A DNA stretch of 64,000 nucleotides from Neoechinorhynchus agilis (lineage: Eukaryota > Acanthocephala), in NCBI GenBank assembly GCA_051530055.1, contig CM121343.1:1860001-1924000 (forward strand). Reading direction: 5' to 3'. How positions within the stretch are numbered: the first letter of the stretch is position 1; each line of letters begins with the position of its first letter. Both the position numbers and the translations under genes were made by a program. Below are positions 37,130-48,079 of this stretch, piece after piece. The notes under the pieces were generated by a model. It saw only the letters and a list, made by a program, of their open reading frames with translations, searched no databases and was not told the DNA's origin.

Positions 37130-39150
37130 TGGGTCACAAGAGATAAAGACGCTCACATATCTTATCCATTTAAGCATTTTTGTCGCGGGCCAAGAGGCGT
37201 ATTGACCGAAAGCAGGCGTTGTTCTGACGGTCTGCCTCTAGAGAAGAAGACAAGGCCCGAAATGGCCCAGGAATTTCAGTCCGATTTGATTGCGTTTAGT
37301 CCAATACATAGACTAAATGCAGTTTTGCCTTTGATTCTGGCAATCTTCAGCGGTTTCTTGAGCTTAAATATGTCGTGCGTAATACTCAAATTAGTACTGA
37401 AAGTAACTGGAGAGGCTATCCAGCTTAAAGAAGTTCGAACAGAATTCTCTAACTTTGTGTTTTTGTAGCACAGATTTAGATTTTAAAATAAATTTTAGGC
37501 CCATCAGAGAAAGCTTATCAATGAGAAAGGAAAAAGGCTGGATAATTTCGAGATCGCGCCCATATAGTTGGGCTCCTTGATGATGACAGTCAGATCATCT
37601 GCATAGCAAGTGGAAGACTAGCACATTGAACAGTTCTGTACAATGAATTGCGTGGCCAGACAGAATAAAATGGGCGAAAGTGGTGATCCTTATGTTAAGC
37701 CCTTGAGAGAATAAAAAAGGTTTTAGATAGATCATCACCGAAATAAAATTTGTTGACCTCAATGTGTTATTGACACGAGCAATATTATTACATGGAAAAT
37801 TAAAAAAAGTAAGATATTAGCGACAAAGTCTAAGTTGACTCTGTCAAATGCTTTCTTCATATCAAAGGATATTAAGACATTCATAGACCGGACATCGTTA
37901 GAAAAATTGCTTATTATTTTTCTTATTGTTGTGGGCACAGATTTCCTGGGTAAAAAGGAATGGCAGCGGTTATCGATGCAGCCGTGTTCCATAGCGAAAC
38001 GTAGGATGAGCTTCGCAAAAGCCGGCTCATGAATGTTCACCAAGGAGTTTTGAATGGAAATGGGCATAACTTGATCAGTTGAAGTAATGGCTTGGCGTTT
38101 ATTTTTCAGAAAAATTCGTTTAGCCATGTTAATCTGGGACTATTCCTCGGGGAAGCGGAAATCAACAATTGAGAGAGGAGCCCTACATTTGGTACATTAA
38201 GGACATTAGTTGCTTTAAATGGCAAGGAAGATCCGTTGTGAGAAGAAAGATTCTTTGAAATCCACGAGTTCGAAATATCCGACTGTTTTAAATCAAGCCT
38301 CCTGTGGACGATTGGCATAAAAGCGTCACCGAAGGGGAGGTACGACAGCCTTCAGAGTGAAACTCAAAGTCTTGAGGACGTTGTCAATACCGAGGTTTTT
38401 AATCCATCTTCCATCAGCTGCTGAACGCCAAGAACGAAATGTTTTGCGCGAAACCACTCTCCACCAAGAGGAGGAATATCCCCCGAGAGAAGCTAATTTC
38501 ATCTTGTCCAGGCAAAGTTGGTTTCACGCCCGGCAAGGCCAATATAAGGAGCTCCAAAACTTTACAGATGCATTATCGCCACACTCCTTCGCTAGGAGGT
38601 AAAGCCCCACAGAGGGAAAGCAATTTGGGTTTAGTTTGAGATGATAACGATCGATTAGCCGTGGTAAGAAAAGCAATACTGTATTGGGCGAGGAATCCGT
38701 TGATATCGCCTGGCTTAAGAAAAACAGAGCCGAAGCATTAAAAAGGCTTATGTTTAGGGAAGACAATTTAAATTTCTTATTTAGAAGAATATTATCGAAA
38801 TTCCACACGATCAAATCGTGCCCTGCCCGGTGGAAGAGAGCAGTCTGGGAGGTCACGACCGGCTTTATTGAGCAAGTATTTTTCATCAACAAAGGTCCAA
38901 GTAGGACATGGATTAATGAGTCGTAAAAGTTGGGTAAGGTGGGATGATAATCGAATAAGAACGTGCCGATCGAGTGATTGATTTAATCCATTTATGAGAC
39001 GGATCATTATAGTCCCCGAACAAATAAGCTAAATGGACTTTACCCGGGCTTATATATACGTTAGCTAAGAGAAACTTCCTCCCTGTAATAAAAATTGAAA
39101 ATATCGTATGAGAGATCCGTAGAAGAGTACTCGGATACCCGCGACGGGAG
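37130..39150 (-). mobile_element. LINE fragment C, linker plus reverse transcriptase
   Basis: Minus strand, read from 39150 downward. A linker region around 38.9-38.5 kb comes first, then reverse transcriptase blocks HSFLPRKSVPTTI and LISFDMKKAFDRVN (38.1-37.8 kb), GSPLSPILFCLATQFIVQ, and CYADDLTVIIKEPN with YADD near 37590. Remnants of the thumb region lie to about 37130. Multiple frameshifts and stops; not functional. Its position downstream of an ORF1-like region and a tandem array suggests one large element from about 41.3 to 37.1 kb. Confidence 0.75.
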
Positions 39151-39164
39151 CAAACTGCGTCAAA

Positions 39165-40316
39165 CGATCAATAAAAGGCCCTGTAAATGATTTGAAAGAG
39201 GCGACATAATTTTGATACAGGAAACGAAATTTATTTCAAATATAGAAGATCTTCCTTCCAACTTCCAGAGCTTATCCAATGATTTCTGTTTCTTGATAAT
39301 CTCGATATCAGTCGCTGACGAATTCAAATTGGTTGCGGCCTTTGCGGACGTTTGTATGGAGCCTGACGGACGTATCGAATCGAGGTAAGCTAGTATTGAT
39401 GGACGCCAATAGCGAATCGAAGTGGTGGTTGGTTAGGCGCTTTTCGAGGTTTTGTAACGATCAATAAAAGGCCCTGTGAATGATTCGAAAGAGGCGACAT
39501 AATTTTGATACAGGAAACGAAATTTATTTCAAATATAGAAGATCTTCCTTCCAACTTCCAGAGCTTATCCAATGATTTCTGTTTCTTGATAATCTCGATA
39601 TCAGTCGCTGACGAAATGAAATTGGTTGCGGCCTTTGCGGACGTTTGTGTGGAGCCTGACGGACGTATCGAATCGAGGTAAGCTACTATTGATGGACGCC
39701 AATAGGAATCGAAGTGGTGGTTGGTTAGGCGCTTTTCGAGATTTTGTAACGATCATAAAAGGCCCTGTGAATGATTCGAAAGAGGCGACATAATTTTGAT
39801 ACAGGAAACGAAATTTATTTCAAATATAGAAGATCTTCCTTCCAACTTCCAGAGCTTATCCAATGATTTCTGTTTCTTGATAATCTCGATATCAGTCGCT
39901 GACGAATTCAAATTGGTTGCGGCCTTTGCGGACGTTTGTGTGGAGCCTGACGGACGTATCGAATCGAGGTAAGCTACTATTGATGGACGCCAATAGTGAA
40001 TCGAAGTGGTGGTTGGTTAGGCGCTTTTCGAGATTTTGTAACGATCAATAAAAGGCCCTGTGAATGATTCGAAAGAGGCGACATAATTTTGATACAGGAA
40101 ACGAAATTTATTTCAAATATAGAAGATCTTCCTTCCAACTTCCAGAGCTTATCCAATGATTTCTGTTTCTTGATAATCTCGATATCAGTCGCTGACGAAT
40201 TGAAATTGGTTGCGGCCTTTGCGGACGTTTGTGTGGAGCCTAACGGACATATCGAATCGAGTTAAGCTACTATTGATGGACGCCAATAGCGAATCGAAGT
40301 GGTGGTTGGTTAGGCG
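39165..40316. repeat. Tandem array, 4 copies of a 292-bp unit
   Basis: The unit start CGATCAATAAAAGGCCCTGT recurs at 39165, 39459, 39750 (with one A missing) and 40042, giving periods of 294, 291 and 292 bp. The copies are almost identical over long stretches (AGATCTTCCTTCCAACTTCC, GATATCAGTCGCTGACGAA, ATTGATGGACGCCAATAG). Small indels make the copies differ in frame. The last unit is cut by GGTGCTGCTGC. The array lies between the ORF1-like part and the reverse transcriptase of the LINE. Confidence 0.95.
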
Positions 40317-41345
40317 CGGTGCTGCTGCATCATTCGATCCAAATTGTCCTGTTGGACATCCGTGGATCGAGTAGCAGTTATACCTGTTGATACGAACGGT
40401 ATCGGCGTCTACGCGTGATGAGATTGATTCGAAGGAGGAGTCGTATTTGTGCGTTTTTGCCATGCCGTGCCAACGTTGACTGCGGCTAGTTGCTTCTGTT
40501 GAGCCCAGAAACGTACTTGGTTTGGTGAACGCGTAGTGGCCGATTTGACCGCAATTAGCACATCTCCGGATACTTTTCGGACAATTGTCTGCAGTATGCT
40601 CCAGTGCACAGAATGGGCACCGGATTTGTTTATTAGGAAATTTCTGCGTTCAGTGGCCCCATTGTTGACATTTGTTACATCGCGGATAATGAAAATCATC
40701 GGAGTGAGATATCTCATTTGCTATAAACTTTATATGCACTCGTGAGATCGTCCCTGATGTGGGCAGAAGCCTTTACTACGGCCAGTGGAATCGGAGCGTT
40801 CGTTTTGCTCAGCTTCAGAAAAAATAATATTTGACAGTTGAATTTGTTTCCGAACTCCTTACGATCAGCCATATCGACATGAGGAGACAATCCTGAGACA
40901 ATGAACGTCGAATCATAATTTCCGATTGATAGAGAGGTTCCTGTCATGTCGCAGTTCTTGACGACGAACTCCTTAAACTGCTCAAGATGATTTTTGTCGA
41001 CAAAGTGTATTTTTAGCTTTCCGCCATAGTGTGAAATCGACCGAACTCGCTCACGATCGTCTTTGATTTTTTTAGCCGTGGCGATAGCACTCGAGAGTGC
41101 AAGCTTTCTCGTGGCAGAATGGGTTATGAATCGATGAAGGCCGCATTTGGCCATCTTTTGGTAGGACGATCGATGTAGCAACAATCGCCATTTGAATTGG
41201 GTTGTATCTTGTCCGATGAGACAGGAGTAGGATCGGAACAATAAAGTTGAGAAATGGATGTCCGCTTGGCACCCTCCGCCGCCGCCATAACAGGTAGCGG
41301 AAACATGTTGTAGTGGCCGTATATCCGCTGGAGTACCCCCTTCAT
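40317..41345 (-). mobile_element. LINE ORF1-like (gag-like) region with zinc knuckles, frameshifted
   Basis: The minus-strand frame 41241-40714 has KLKIHFVDKNHLEQFKEFVV and MTGTSLSIGNYDSTFIVSGL, then IPLAVVKASAHIRDDL, like the RNA-binding part of Jockey/CR1-type ORF1. In the next frame, 40700-40530, zinc-knuckle motifs follow: RCNKCQQWGH, then a stop, IRCPFCALEHTADNCP, RCANCGQIGHYA. The frame is broken between and within the parts. Confidence 0.72.
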
Positions 41346-41397
41346 TGTATTGTGTTTTTCATTGTTTTTTAATAAGTCGGTGGCCGTTCGTTTTAAG

Positions 41398-41739
41398 CTA
41401 AAGTTTTTTCCTTGTGATTGCTTGTTTATGTTGAACTATCCTCTTCTTCATGCAACTCTTCGTTTGTCCGATATGCGCTCTATTACATTGTACGCATTGT
41501 ATTTTGTAAATCCCGTGAGTCGTATCAGAGCGTCTCTTCTTTGGAGCGTTTCCGAGGGTTATCCCTTTATTGTTGTACAATCCAGTCTTTTTCTTCGTAA
41601 TAAAGTGGATTTTGTGATTTGTTTCATCGTTTATGAAGTTCACTCTTTCGAAGGCAATGGACTTTGTAGACGAATTTGTGTTGCGTTGTCGGTAAATGGA
41701 TCCAGCGGAAATAATCCTTACTTCCCATTCCTCTGCCAT
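41398..41739 (-). mobile_element. GIY-YIG nuclease fragment of a Penelope-like element
   Basis: A minus-strand ORF of 113 residues. It contains LGNAPKKRRSDTTHGIYKIQ, then CVQC, then AHIGQTKSCMKKRIVQHKQA. GIYKI, the CxxC between the two boxes, the (Y/H)IGQT box and the following Arg and His are the signature of the GIY-YIG endonuclease at the C-terminus of Penelope-like elements. The second Tyr is His here. The reverse transcriptase is missing. The FD..VLAR tail expected after it is found at 34 kb instead. Confidence 0.75.
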
Positions 41740-42754
41740 GGAGCATAAAAGCTCATCGAAAATAAGAAATGACTGCGGAAATTTTATACCTCATAGATGT
41801 TCACCATTACACTTTCGGCTTACGAGATAATGCACTGAACACTTTGCCTAGTGCTGAACATTTAATCAGAACACCCAAAAACGAAATCTCACCATCACCA
41901 TTCTCGCTATTGATCGTCCATGGCATGTGTGGATCTTGACCATTCAGAACTGCATTTAGTTAGTCGTTGCTCTTTTTTTGAATCAACCTCGTTGGTCGTT
42001 CAAGTCTTTTTTAATTTATCGCCTAACGTTATCGTGCTCAGGTGCTATAATCATAGATTGATTGAGTGGTCAGTTTGTTCAACGCTGCTGTACTCAGCGT
42101 AGCTTGTGCTCGACCAATCTCGTCTTCAGATTCCGGTCTGAACTGAACATCTTATTAAAAACGTGGTCTACAAAGTGAAGACCAAAGCAACAAATTTAAT
42201 CAACTTCCCCCTCCCCGGTACCTCACCTATAAACGTTATTTAAGTCATTTTTTCCGTTTGATATAACGCCTTGGATTTGAATTGATTAATTTATTACCTT
42301 GTGACAAGACCTTGATAATGTCGGAATTGACGAAAAAACATCGGTAATAAATTAGTCAATTTAAAATGACTACCAAAAAAAAGTATATTTCCCCCAAAGA
42401 TAACAATTCAAGACATTAAGTCATTTTATTCTTGATTTTGCATGAGATGTGAAGAGATCTATCATAGTGATGATTTATTCTTTAATGTAAGGTGGTGAAG
42501 TGGATGTGTGAGATGGAGACACAGCAATATTGAGAGAGAGATGAAACATTGTACCTATTTCAACTCGCATAACGGTGCAACAATGTGATTGCAAATCAGA
42601 GTACACGCACAAGAACTCAATGGCACGTACGCACTTATTTGTTTTCTACCATAAGCTGAAATCCAATTGTTTTTGTTGTGATTGTGGGTGGATGCAACTG
42701 AGCAGCGAGCGAAAGATAGGTACACAAGCATCACTCATATAAATTCGACTTTTC
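41740..42754. other. 3' flank of the intermediate filament gene
   Basis: No gene. There is an imperfect hairpin at about 42283-42366 (AATTGATTAATTTATTACC and GGTAATAAATTAGTCAATT). CCCCGGTACCTCACCTATAA near 42215 is an isolated end of the 'tgtgaggtaccgggg' foldback family. Confidence 0.5.
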
Positions 42755-44554
42755 TTAAACGATACTTTCTTCGAGCAAATAGGCTACTTCTTCATTATCA
42801 TTATTGATCACCTTCGTTTGGATGTGATTAGCAGAAGACCACTTGTGAATCGTGTTAGCAATCAAATAGTTTTCAAATGAACTTAAAGAGACCGGAGCGG
42901 AGTTGGAGAATATCTTGACCATACTTCTTGCCTTCAACACATAATTAGAAGGTAGATAGTAACTTATTGAAACGTTGTGATCGCTAACTTGCACCACTGA
43001 CCATCCGGTCATGTCAACGTCTGCGGTGTATGAATTGTTTCTAATCGAAATGAAATTCTCGTTGGGGTCACATTCTTCAATGGCAATCGGGCCCGTGCTC
43101 CGCTTCTGTATCACTTTCCTCTTTGTCGTATATAGCTTTCCAGCGCCGCTCGACGACAATATGCCACCGTACAACTCGCTACCAGCAGCCGTGGCTGTGC
43201 CTGATGAATATGTAGAAGATCCACTGATTCCAGAAGCGTCAGCTATACCCGCTCCACCGACATTATAACGATAACTCTCCGATGAGCGTCCTACACCAAC
43301 GCCCATCGATCCAGCGGCTGCACTATGAACTCCTGAAATTGAACCGGCATTAGATGTGAGGTGAAACTCTTCACTTTCCAATAGACGACGGTAGGTGTTA
43401 ATTTCGAAACGCAAGCTAACGTTGTTTTCAATAGTGGAACGGAGGGAATCTTGATATGATTGAATTTGAGCATTGAGTTGCATCAGTTCCATTTCCTTTT
43501 GGGCATCACGCCTTTCCTGTTCAGTTCGAATATCCATGATATCTTGCTCGATATTTCTTAAAGTATTCTGAAGAGAGTAGTTTTCATTTTCTAGACGCCC
43601 GCGTTCGTCTGTCATATCCTTAAGTGAGTCCTTAAGGCTACCTAAATCCATGACCTCAACCCTACCAAAAGCCTTTGCTTCTTCTATTTTTCTCTTTTCA
43701 TCCGCTACTTGATCCTTCATTTCCTCCGTTCTGACCTTATAGTAAGCCTCAATTTCATTTTTCTGGACACTACTGAGAGTTTCGAAATCCCGACGAATAT
43801 CATTTATAGCTTTGGTGAGTTCACTTCTATAGAACTGTGAAACGTCGAATTGGGGAACAGCGAGATGCTGAAATTCCCTGATTTCCTCCTCATGGAGTGC
43901 CCGCTGGAACACAAGTTGATCTCCGAGGGTTTGGATCACATTCTGAAGAATGATTCGTTCATAAGTGCAACTGTCGAGTTCGTTTTTGAGATCGTTCAAG
44001 TTATTTAGATTGGTATCAAGGTCACCTTTATAGCGTCTCAGTTCAAGAAGAGTATCTCTATATCGATTTTCCAGTGCGTCCATTTCAGATAGATACATTT
44101 CACGTTGTTGGGTAAGTGATCCAAGCTTTTGCCGGTCATCATTGATAAGGTTGTAAATGAAATCGATTTTGCCATTTAGCAGGTCTGCTTCGTATTCAAA
44201 GCTTTTCATGAATACTTCTGACCTGCACTTGACACGTTCTGCATCATCTATCTTTGCTCTAAGGTTTTGAAGCTCAGCGTCGTACTGATCGCGGACTTTT
44301 CCGGTTTCGAATCCCCATTTTTTCTTAATATCATCTAGTTCCGCTTCCAGTTGTTTATTCTGGTTTTCAAGCTGACGGACTCTACTCAAGTATACACCGA
44401 ATTTCTCGTTCAGATGTTGTAATTCACGCTTATCGTTTTCATGTTCCACGGCCATGCTTCTGATTGCGGAACTTCCTAGGACGGCACCGGCCTTGGTCTT
44501 TTCTCGGACGCCACTTTCAATAATAGTACGACGAATGATAGATGGACTGTCCAT
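42755..44554 (-). CDS. Cytoplasmic intermediate filament protein with lamin-tail domain
   Basis: Structural filament protein of 599 residues encoded without introns. Head 1-40; coiled-coil rod about 41-396, beginning KRELQHLNEKFGVYLSRVRQLE-like and ending with the helix-termination motif INTYRRLLESEE. The long coil 1 region fits the lamin-length rod of protostome/nematode cytoplasmic filaments. A Gly/Ser/Ala-rich linker (400-480) precedes an Ig-like lamin-tail domain (about 497-599, with FISIRNNSYTADVDMTGW and SYYLPSNYVL). There is no CaaX box and no visible nuclear signal, so it is cytoplasmic and not a lamin. It resembles the IFA/IFB/IFC groups of nematodes; which one is uncertain. The lack of introns is unusual for so long a gene here. 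Confidence 0.95.
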   Translation of the reverse strand: MDSPSIIRRTIIESGVREKTKAGAVLGSSAIRSMAVEHENDKRELQHLNEKFGVYLSRVRQLENQNKQLEAELDDIKKKWGFETGKVRDQYDAELQNLRAKIDDAERVKCRSEVFMKSFEYEADLLNGKIDFIYNLINDDRQKLGSLTQQREMYLSEMDALENRYRDTLLELRRYKGDLDTNLNNLNDLKNELDSCTYERIILQNVIQTLGDQLVFQRALHEEEIREFQHLAVPQFDVSQFYRSELTKAINDIRRDFETLSSVQKNEIEAYYKVRTEEMKDQVADEKRKIEEAKAFGRVEVMDLGSLKDSLKDMTDERGRLENENYSLQNTLRNIEQDIMDIRTEQERRDAQKEMELMQLNAQIQSYQDSLRSTIENNVSLRFEINTYRRLLESEEFHLTSNAGSISGVHSAAAGSMGVGVGRSSESYRYNVGGAGIADASGISGSSTYSSGTATAAGSELYGGILSSSGAGKLYTTKRKVIQKRSTGPIAIEECDPNENFISIRNNSYTADVDMTGWSVVQVSDHNVSISYYLPSNYVLKARSMVKIFSNSAPVSLSSFENYLIANTIHKWSSANHIQTKVINNDNEEVAYLLEESIV

Positions 44555-44685
44555 TGCTCTTCTTCTATAATGAGAGATTTGAAAGGATATTCCCGCTGAT
44601 TAGGCTTACTGGAATCGATGTGGCTGAGTATCTCTCGCTCGCAGTGTGCTTCTGGCCCTTTGTGAGTTGGTGTGCGTGGTGCGCG

Positions 44686-44698
44686 TCTATATATATAA
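44686..44698 (-). promoter_or_regulatory. Candidate TATA box of the intermediate filament gene
   Basis: On the minus strand CTTATATATATAGAC lies about 135 bp upstream of the ATG. It is the only strong TATA-like match in the near flank. Start of transcription would be near 44660 by the usual 25-30 bp spacing. Confidence 0.45.
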
Positions 44699-44989
44699 GC
44701 ATGAGTGTGCGAATGCGCAGATTTGAGAATGAGCGACAAAGAACGAGGCATACAAATGAGGCTTTCGTTCAAAAAAGCAAGCGAGTGTGCATGTGAATGT
44801 GTCGCATTGTGCAGCGAAACGCGGTTTCGTCCTTCTGAGTGATGGCATGTGAGCGACTTCTTATAGGGTGGAGGGCTGCCTTGTTTTATTCTCTCAGATG
44901 AAGATCAAATGCGAAAAACGATGATTTTTGCGCTTACTGTTGTTGGTGCCACCAGTGTGCCAGCATTACCACACCCCTACTACTTCTGT

Positions 44990-45235
44990 CACCACCGCAG
45001 CCACCACCACCACCACCGCAGCCGCCGCCGCCGCCACTGCTCTATTAGTGTGCGTTCCGTAGTGGTGGTGGTGGTGGTGGTGGTGGTGTTGACACATTAG
45101 ATTCTCGGGATGGTGTAGGAGGTTGCCGACATTGCTCCCTTGCGCTACTGGTGGTGGTGGTGGTGGTGGCGGTGGTGGTGGGTTAGATGGCGGCTGTAAG
45201 AGCTGCAGCAGCAGCAGCAGCACATCAATACTCGT
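44990..45235. repeat. Cluster of trinucleotide repeats
   Basis: Three blocks: CCACCACCACCACCACCGCA (about 45000-45035), GGTGGTGGTGGTGGTGGT twice (45061-45090, 45150-45182) and CAGCAGCAGCAGCAGCA (about 45205-45222). They produce meaningless His, Pro, Ala and Val runs in several frames. They lie 430-680 bp upstream of the intermediate filament ATG. Confidence 0.9.
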
Positions 45236-45821
45236 CGGGGGGGAACTCTAGACGACGCTGTATTGGAAAAGAGACGGGGAAACATTGTCGCATGCATTCG
45301 CATGGAATTGCGCAAAACAGCAGCTGCCGGCAAAAAGATTCATCGCAAAATTTATAATGTGATCATGTGGCACACAAACCTTCCCCCTTCCCAAATCGTC
45401 CTTCGAAGGACAAACAATCGGCAACGAAATTTCCATTTTAGGAACTCAAGCATTCGAGCGCTGCATCCACTTTAAAGGTCTACGCACAAAGTTTAACCCG
45501 TCTCTCCACAGAACCACTTTTCACACGCCATCCATGAGTAGTCGTTTGCGAGTCATCGCCTCTTAGAAGAAAAAAAGCGAACTCACTCACTGTAGCACGC
45601 TCCGAACCCATAGTGCTCGCTAAAATCAATCAAACGCATTGACGAGCAACTAATAAATGCTAAATCAACTACTCAATAATCACCCATTCTGCGGAAGGAA
45701 ACTTCTTCGTTGTTACCAATACGTCATTTGTACGGAAGAAACATCCATCTGTTTGTCAAAAAAAAGCTGGAGGAAGGAAACCTTTCGAACGGTTATTTTA
45801 CTTATTCATTATAGTTTCCGT
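45236..45821. other. Intergenic, nothing seen
   Basis: About 590 bp without supported gene or repeat. Confidence 0.4.
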
Positions 45822-46030
45822 TTCAATTAGCGATGTTTGATTCAGAAATAGATTTATCTTGAAAATTTTCGGCATTTTCGTTAGCCTTCTTCAGTTAATT
45901 GTTCCGTAAGCTTTTTCAACTGTGAATGCTTAAATACCTTGCAAACAATTGACTGAAGAAAGCCAATGAAAAGGCCGAAAATTTTCAAGATAAATCCATT
46001 TGTGAATCAAACATCGCTAATTGAAACTGA
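45822..46030. mobile_element. Short inverted dimer of Penelope-like tail
   Basis: TTCAATTAGCGATGTTTGAT, GAAAATTTTCGGCATTTTCG and TTCTTCAGTTAATTG on the left are mirrored by CAATTGACTGAAGAAAGCCA, AAAGGCCGAAAATTTTCAAG and ATCAAACATCGCTAATTGAA on the right. It has the same arms as 34456-34878 without the coding centre. Confidence 0.85.
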
Positions 46031-46198
46031 GGTTATTCCACTTTATCTTAAATCAGTTCGCATTTTCCTACAATCTCGTACAATTTAGAATTTATAGGAA
46101 TCTGAAACACTTAAGTTAATGAAAACCTCACGCAAAAGATTAGACCGTTCGCAAGTATTTTCGCCCGAATGAACCGAAGTTTTAATGGTGGTGAACAT

Positions 46199-46404
46199 AA
46201 TCCCCCTATTAAAGATTCCTTTATTATTAGGAAATATTTTGAAAGAGGAAGCATCTCGCCTCATCAGAACCCCAACCTTGCTAATGGTGTACCTGTTAAC
46301 CCGAGATTACAAGACTAAACAAATAAAAAGAACTATCACAAAAACCTTTTTAGATGACTGATGAGGTTTCCTCTTTCGAAATATTTCATAATAATAAATT
46401 CTGA
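46199..46404. mobile_element. Foldback element, 'cctcgcctcatca' family, imperfect
   Basis: GGAAATATTTTGAAAGAGGA, ATCTCGCCTCATCAG on the left; TAGATGACTGATGAGG, TTTCCTCTTTCGAAATATTT on the right. More decayed than the copy at 10.3 kb. Confidence 0.7.
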
Positions 46405-46520
46405 CCATGGCCACACATAGATACTTAATAGAAAAAAGCTACTTGCTGGCCAGACTTCAAAAATTCAATGGCCTAGAGTTAAAAAAATTAAAACTGGCAG
46501 AGTTTGTACATTCCGTAGTT

Positions 46521-46722
46521 GTGTCGAGGTAGTCTGGTGGACTAATGCCCTTGATCCCAGTTAAAGATCAACTGGTTCGAATCCGTTACCGTGTCTAGTG
46601 GACTAATGCCCTTGATCCCAGTTAAAGATCAACTGGTTCGAATCCGTTACCGTGTCGAGGTGGTCTAGTGGACTAATGCCCTTGATCCCAGTTAAAGATC
46701 AACTGGTTCGAATCCGTTACCG
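46521..46722 (+). repeat. Three tandem tRNA-like units
   Basis: Units at 46521-46590, 46591-46650 (short) and 46651-46722. Each has an A-box-like GTCTAGTGGACTAATG or GTCTGGTGGACTAATG and a perfect B box GGTTCGAATCC, and ends GTTACCG. The spacing between boxes fits a tRNA, and TTGATC/GATCAA can form an anticodon-like stem. However, the D stem, T stem and acceptor stem do not pair properly, so these are probably tRNA pseudogenes or a tRNA-derived repeat. The second unit has lost about 10 bp before the A box. Confidence 0.6.
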
Positions 46723-46829
46723 CCAATGACGTACAACTAAAAAGGGGACGAAATACTGCTGAAGGAGGGAATCCCGCCTTCTGAAGGTATTTGAGGATCC
46801 GGACGGGGATGTATAAACTCTTTACCGTA

Positions 46830-46990
46830 TGGTTCAGGGTATTAAAGTGGTTTTATACGCTTCACTGAACCAGATCGGTGGACTGTGTGCCCAAGGAACA
46901 AAATTACCAGCCGTGAAAAAAATGCCGCACATAGATACTTAATAAAGTAATCTTGAACCGGGGGATTATGTTCACCAAAATTCAATATAC
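46830..46990. mobile_element. Remnant of the 'cagccgtg' foldback family
   Basis: CACTGAACCAGATCGGTGGA, CTGTGTGCCCAAGGAACAAA and TTACCAGCCGTG match one arm of the intact hairpin at 63268-63435. Confidence 0.6.
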
Positions 46991-48079
46991 ATAAATATCC
47001 CGAAGGATCTTGATATAATTTTTTACTAATGTTTTGGGCGGTGGTCTCAAAATCTTTTATCCACAAAATGACGAAACTGCAATCCGAGCCGCTTTACATC
47101 ACAAGGACATTTCACTCGAATTGCATAGTTGAAGCGCGGCCATTTATGCGGTAGCTACCATGATTTTAAAAATTATAAATGTTTCTTGTCTCAAGTTTTA
47201 CGAAATTTAAATAAGACATGCCGGTTTGTGTCACAAGATCGTATTGTTCTTCTTGTGGAATTCACCTTGGACATTACCAAAAAGTCTCTAATGATATCGC
47301 TTAAGGAGCCGGAAAATCTGAGATGGCGAATTTCTGGATCTGTGTCTATTAATTAGGATTGAATGACTTTTGTTCTATTGTTTGAGGCATTACTACGATG
47401 GAACAGACTATGAAAGATTTTGAGTAGTGAAAGAGCTTTGCTGATACGGCTTAAAGCGCCATCAATAGGATTTTTATCATAGCAGTTCAGAAAATGAAGA
47501 TCTAAAAGTTCGCTTTTCAAGACTTACAATGGTTTCAAGCGTTGAACCGAAATCCATCGTGATTTACGATCAGTGTATACATCCACAATGGAAAATCTAT
47601 GCTGAGCACTGTTCAGATTTCTTAAAGGAAGAAATCAGTGTTATTTGAGAAGGCACGAAACGAAAAATGGCACTTTTCTTAAAATTATCATCCTAAGAGA
47701 AGCGCGGTTCCTTGCGAATGCGGTAATCTTTGGGTTATCTGTTCGTGAGCTACAGTTAGTAACAAGCAGCAATTCAAATATTATGGGAAAAGCCTTGGCC
47801 GTAATATGGATAATTGACGGCCATATCATCTCACATGTACGTTTCCTACTTGAACGCCATCGTACTTATACACTAATTTCCTTTAGAGTCCGAAACTGCA
47901 AGACGAGGAAGTTACAAATGTCCAAGAATTATTCTAGCGGCCCTTATCAATGATTTTATACAAAAAAACGCTATGGGAACTTCAATACAAGGATATGGGA
48001 TAAATTGTACCCATTACCAAAGTCAGGTTTAGCCTCTTGGTAGATCAAAGGTTTATTTTTGAAGATTGAATTGTTGATG
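46991..48079. other. Intergenic, no gene seen
   Basis: About 1.1 kb with short ORFs on both strands and no domain signature. Confidence 0.4.

Noticed and set aside
43011-43268. Plus-strand ORF inside the intermediate filament gene
   Set aside because: Antisense shadow of the Gly/Ser-rich linker coding sequence.
44966-45223. 85-codon ORF with Pro, His, Ala and Val runs
   Set aside because: Entirely produced by trinucleotide repeats read in one frame.
46521-46722. Three functional tRNA genes
   Set aside because: Box motifs fit, but the D, T and acceptor stems do not pair and the second unit lacks its 5' part. Listed as tRNA-like repeats.
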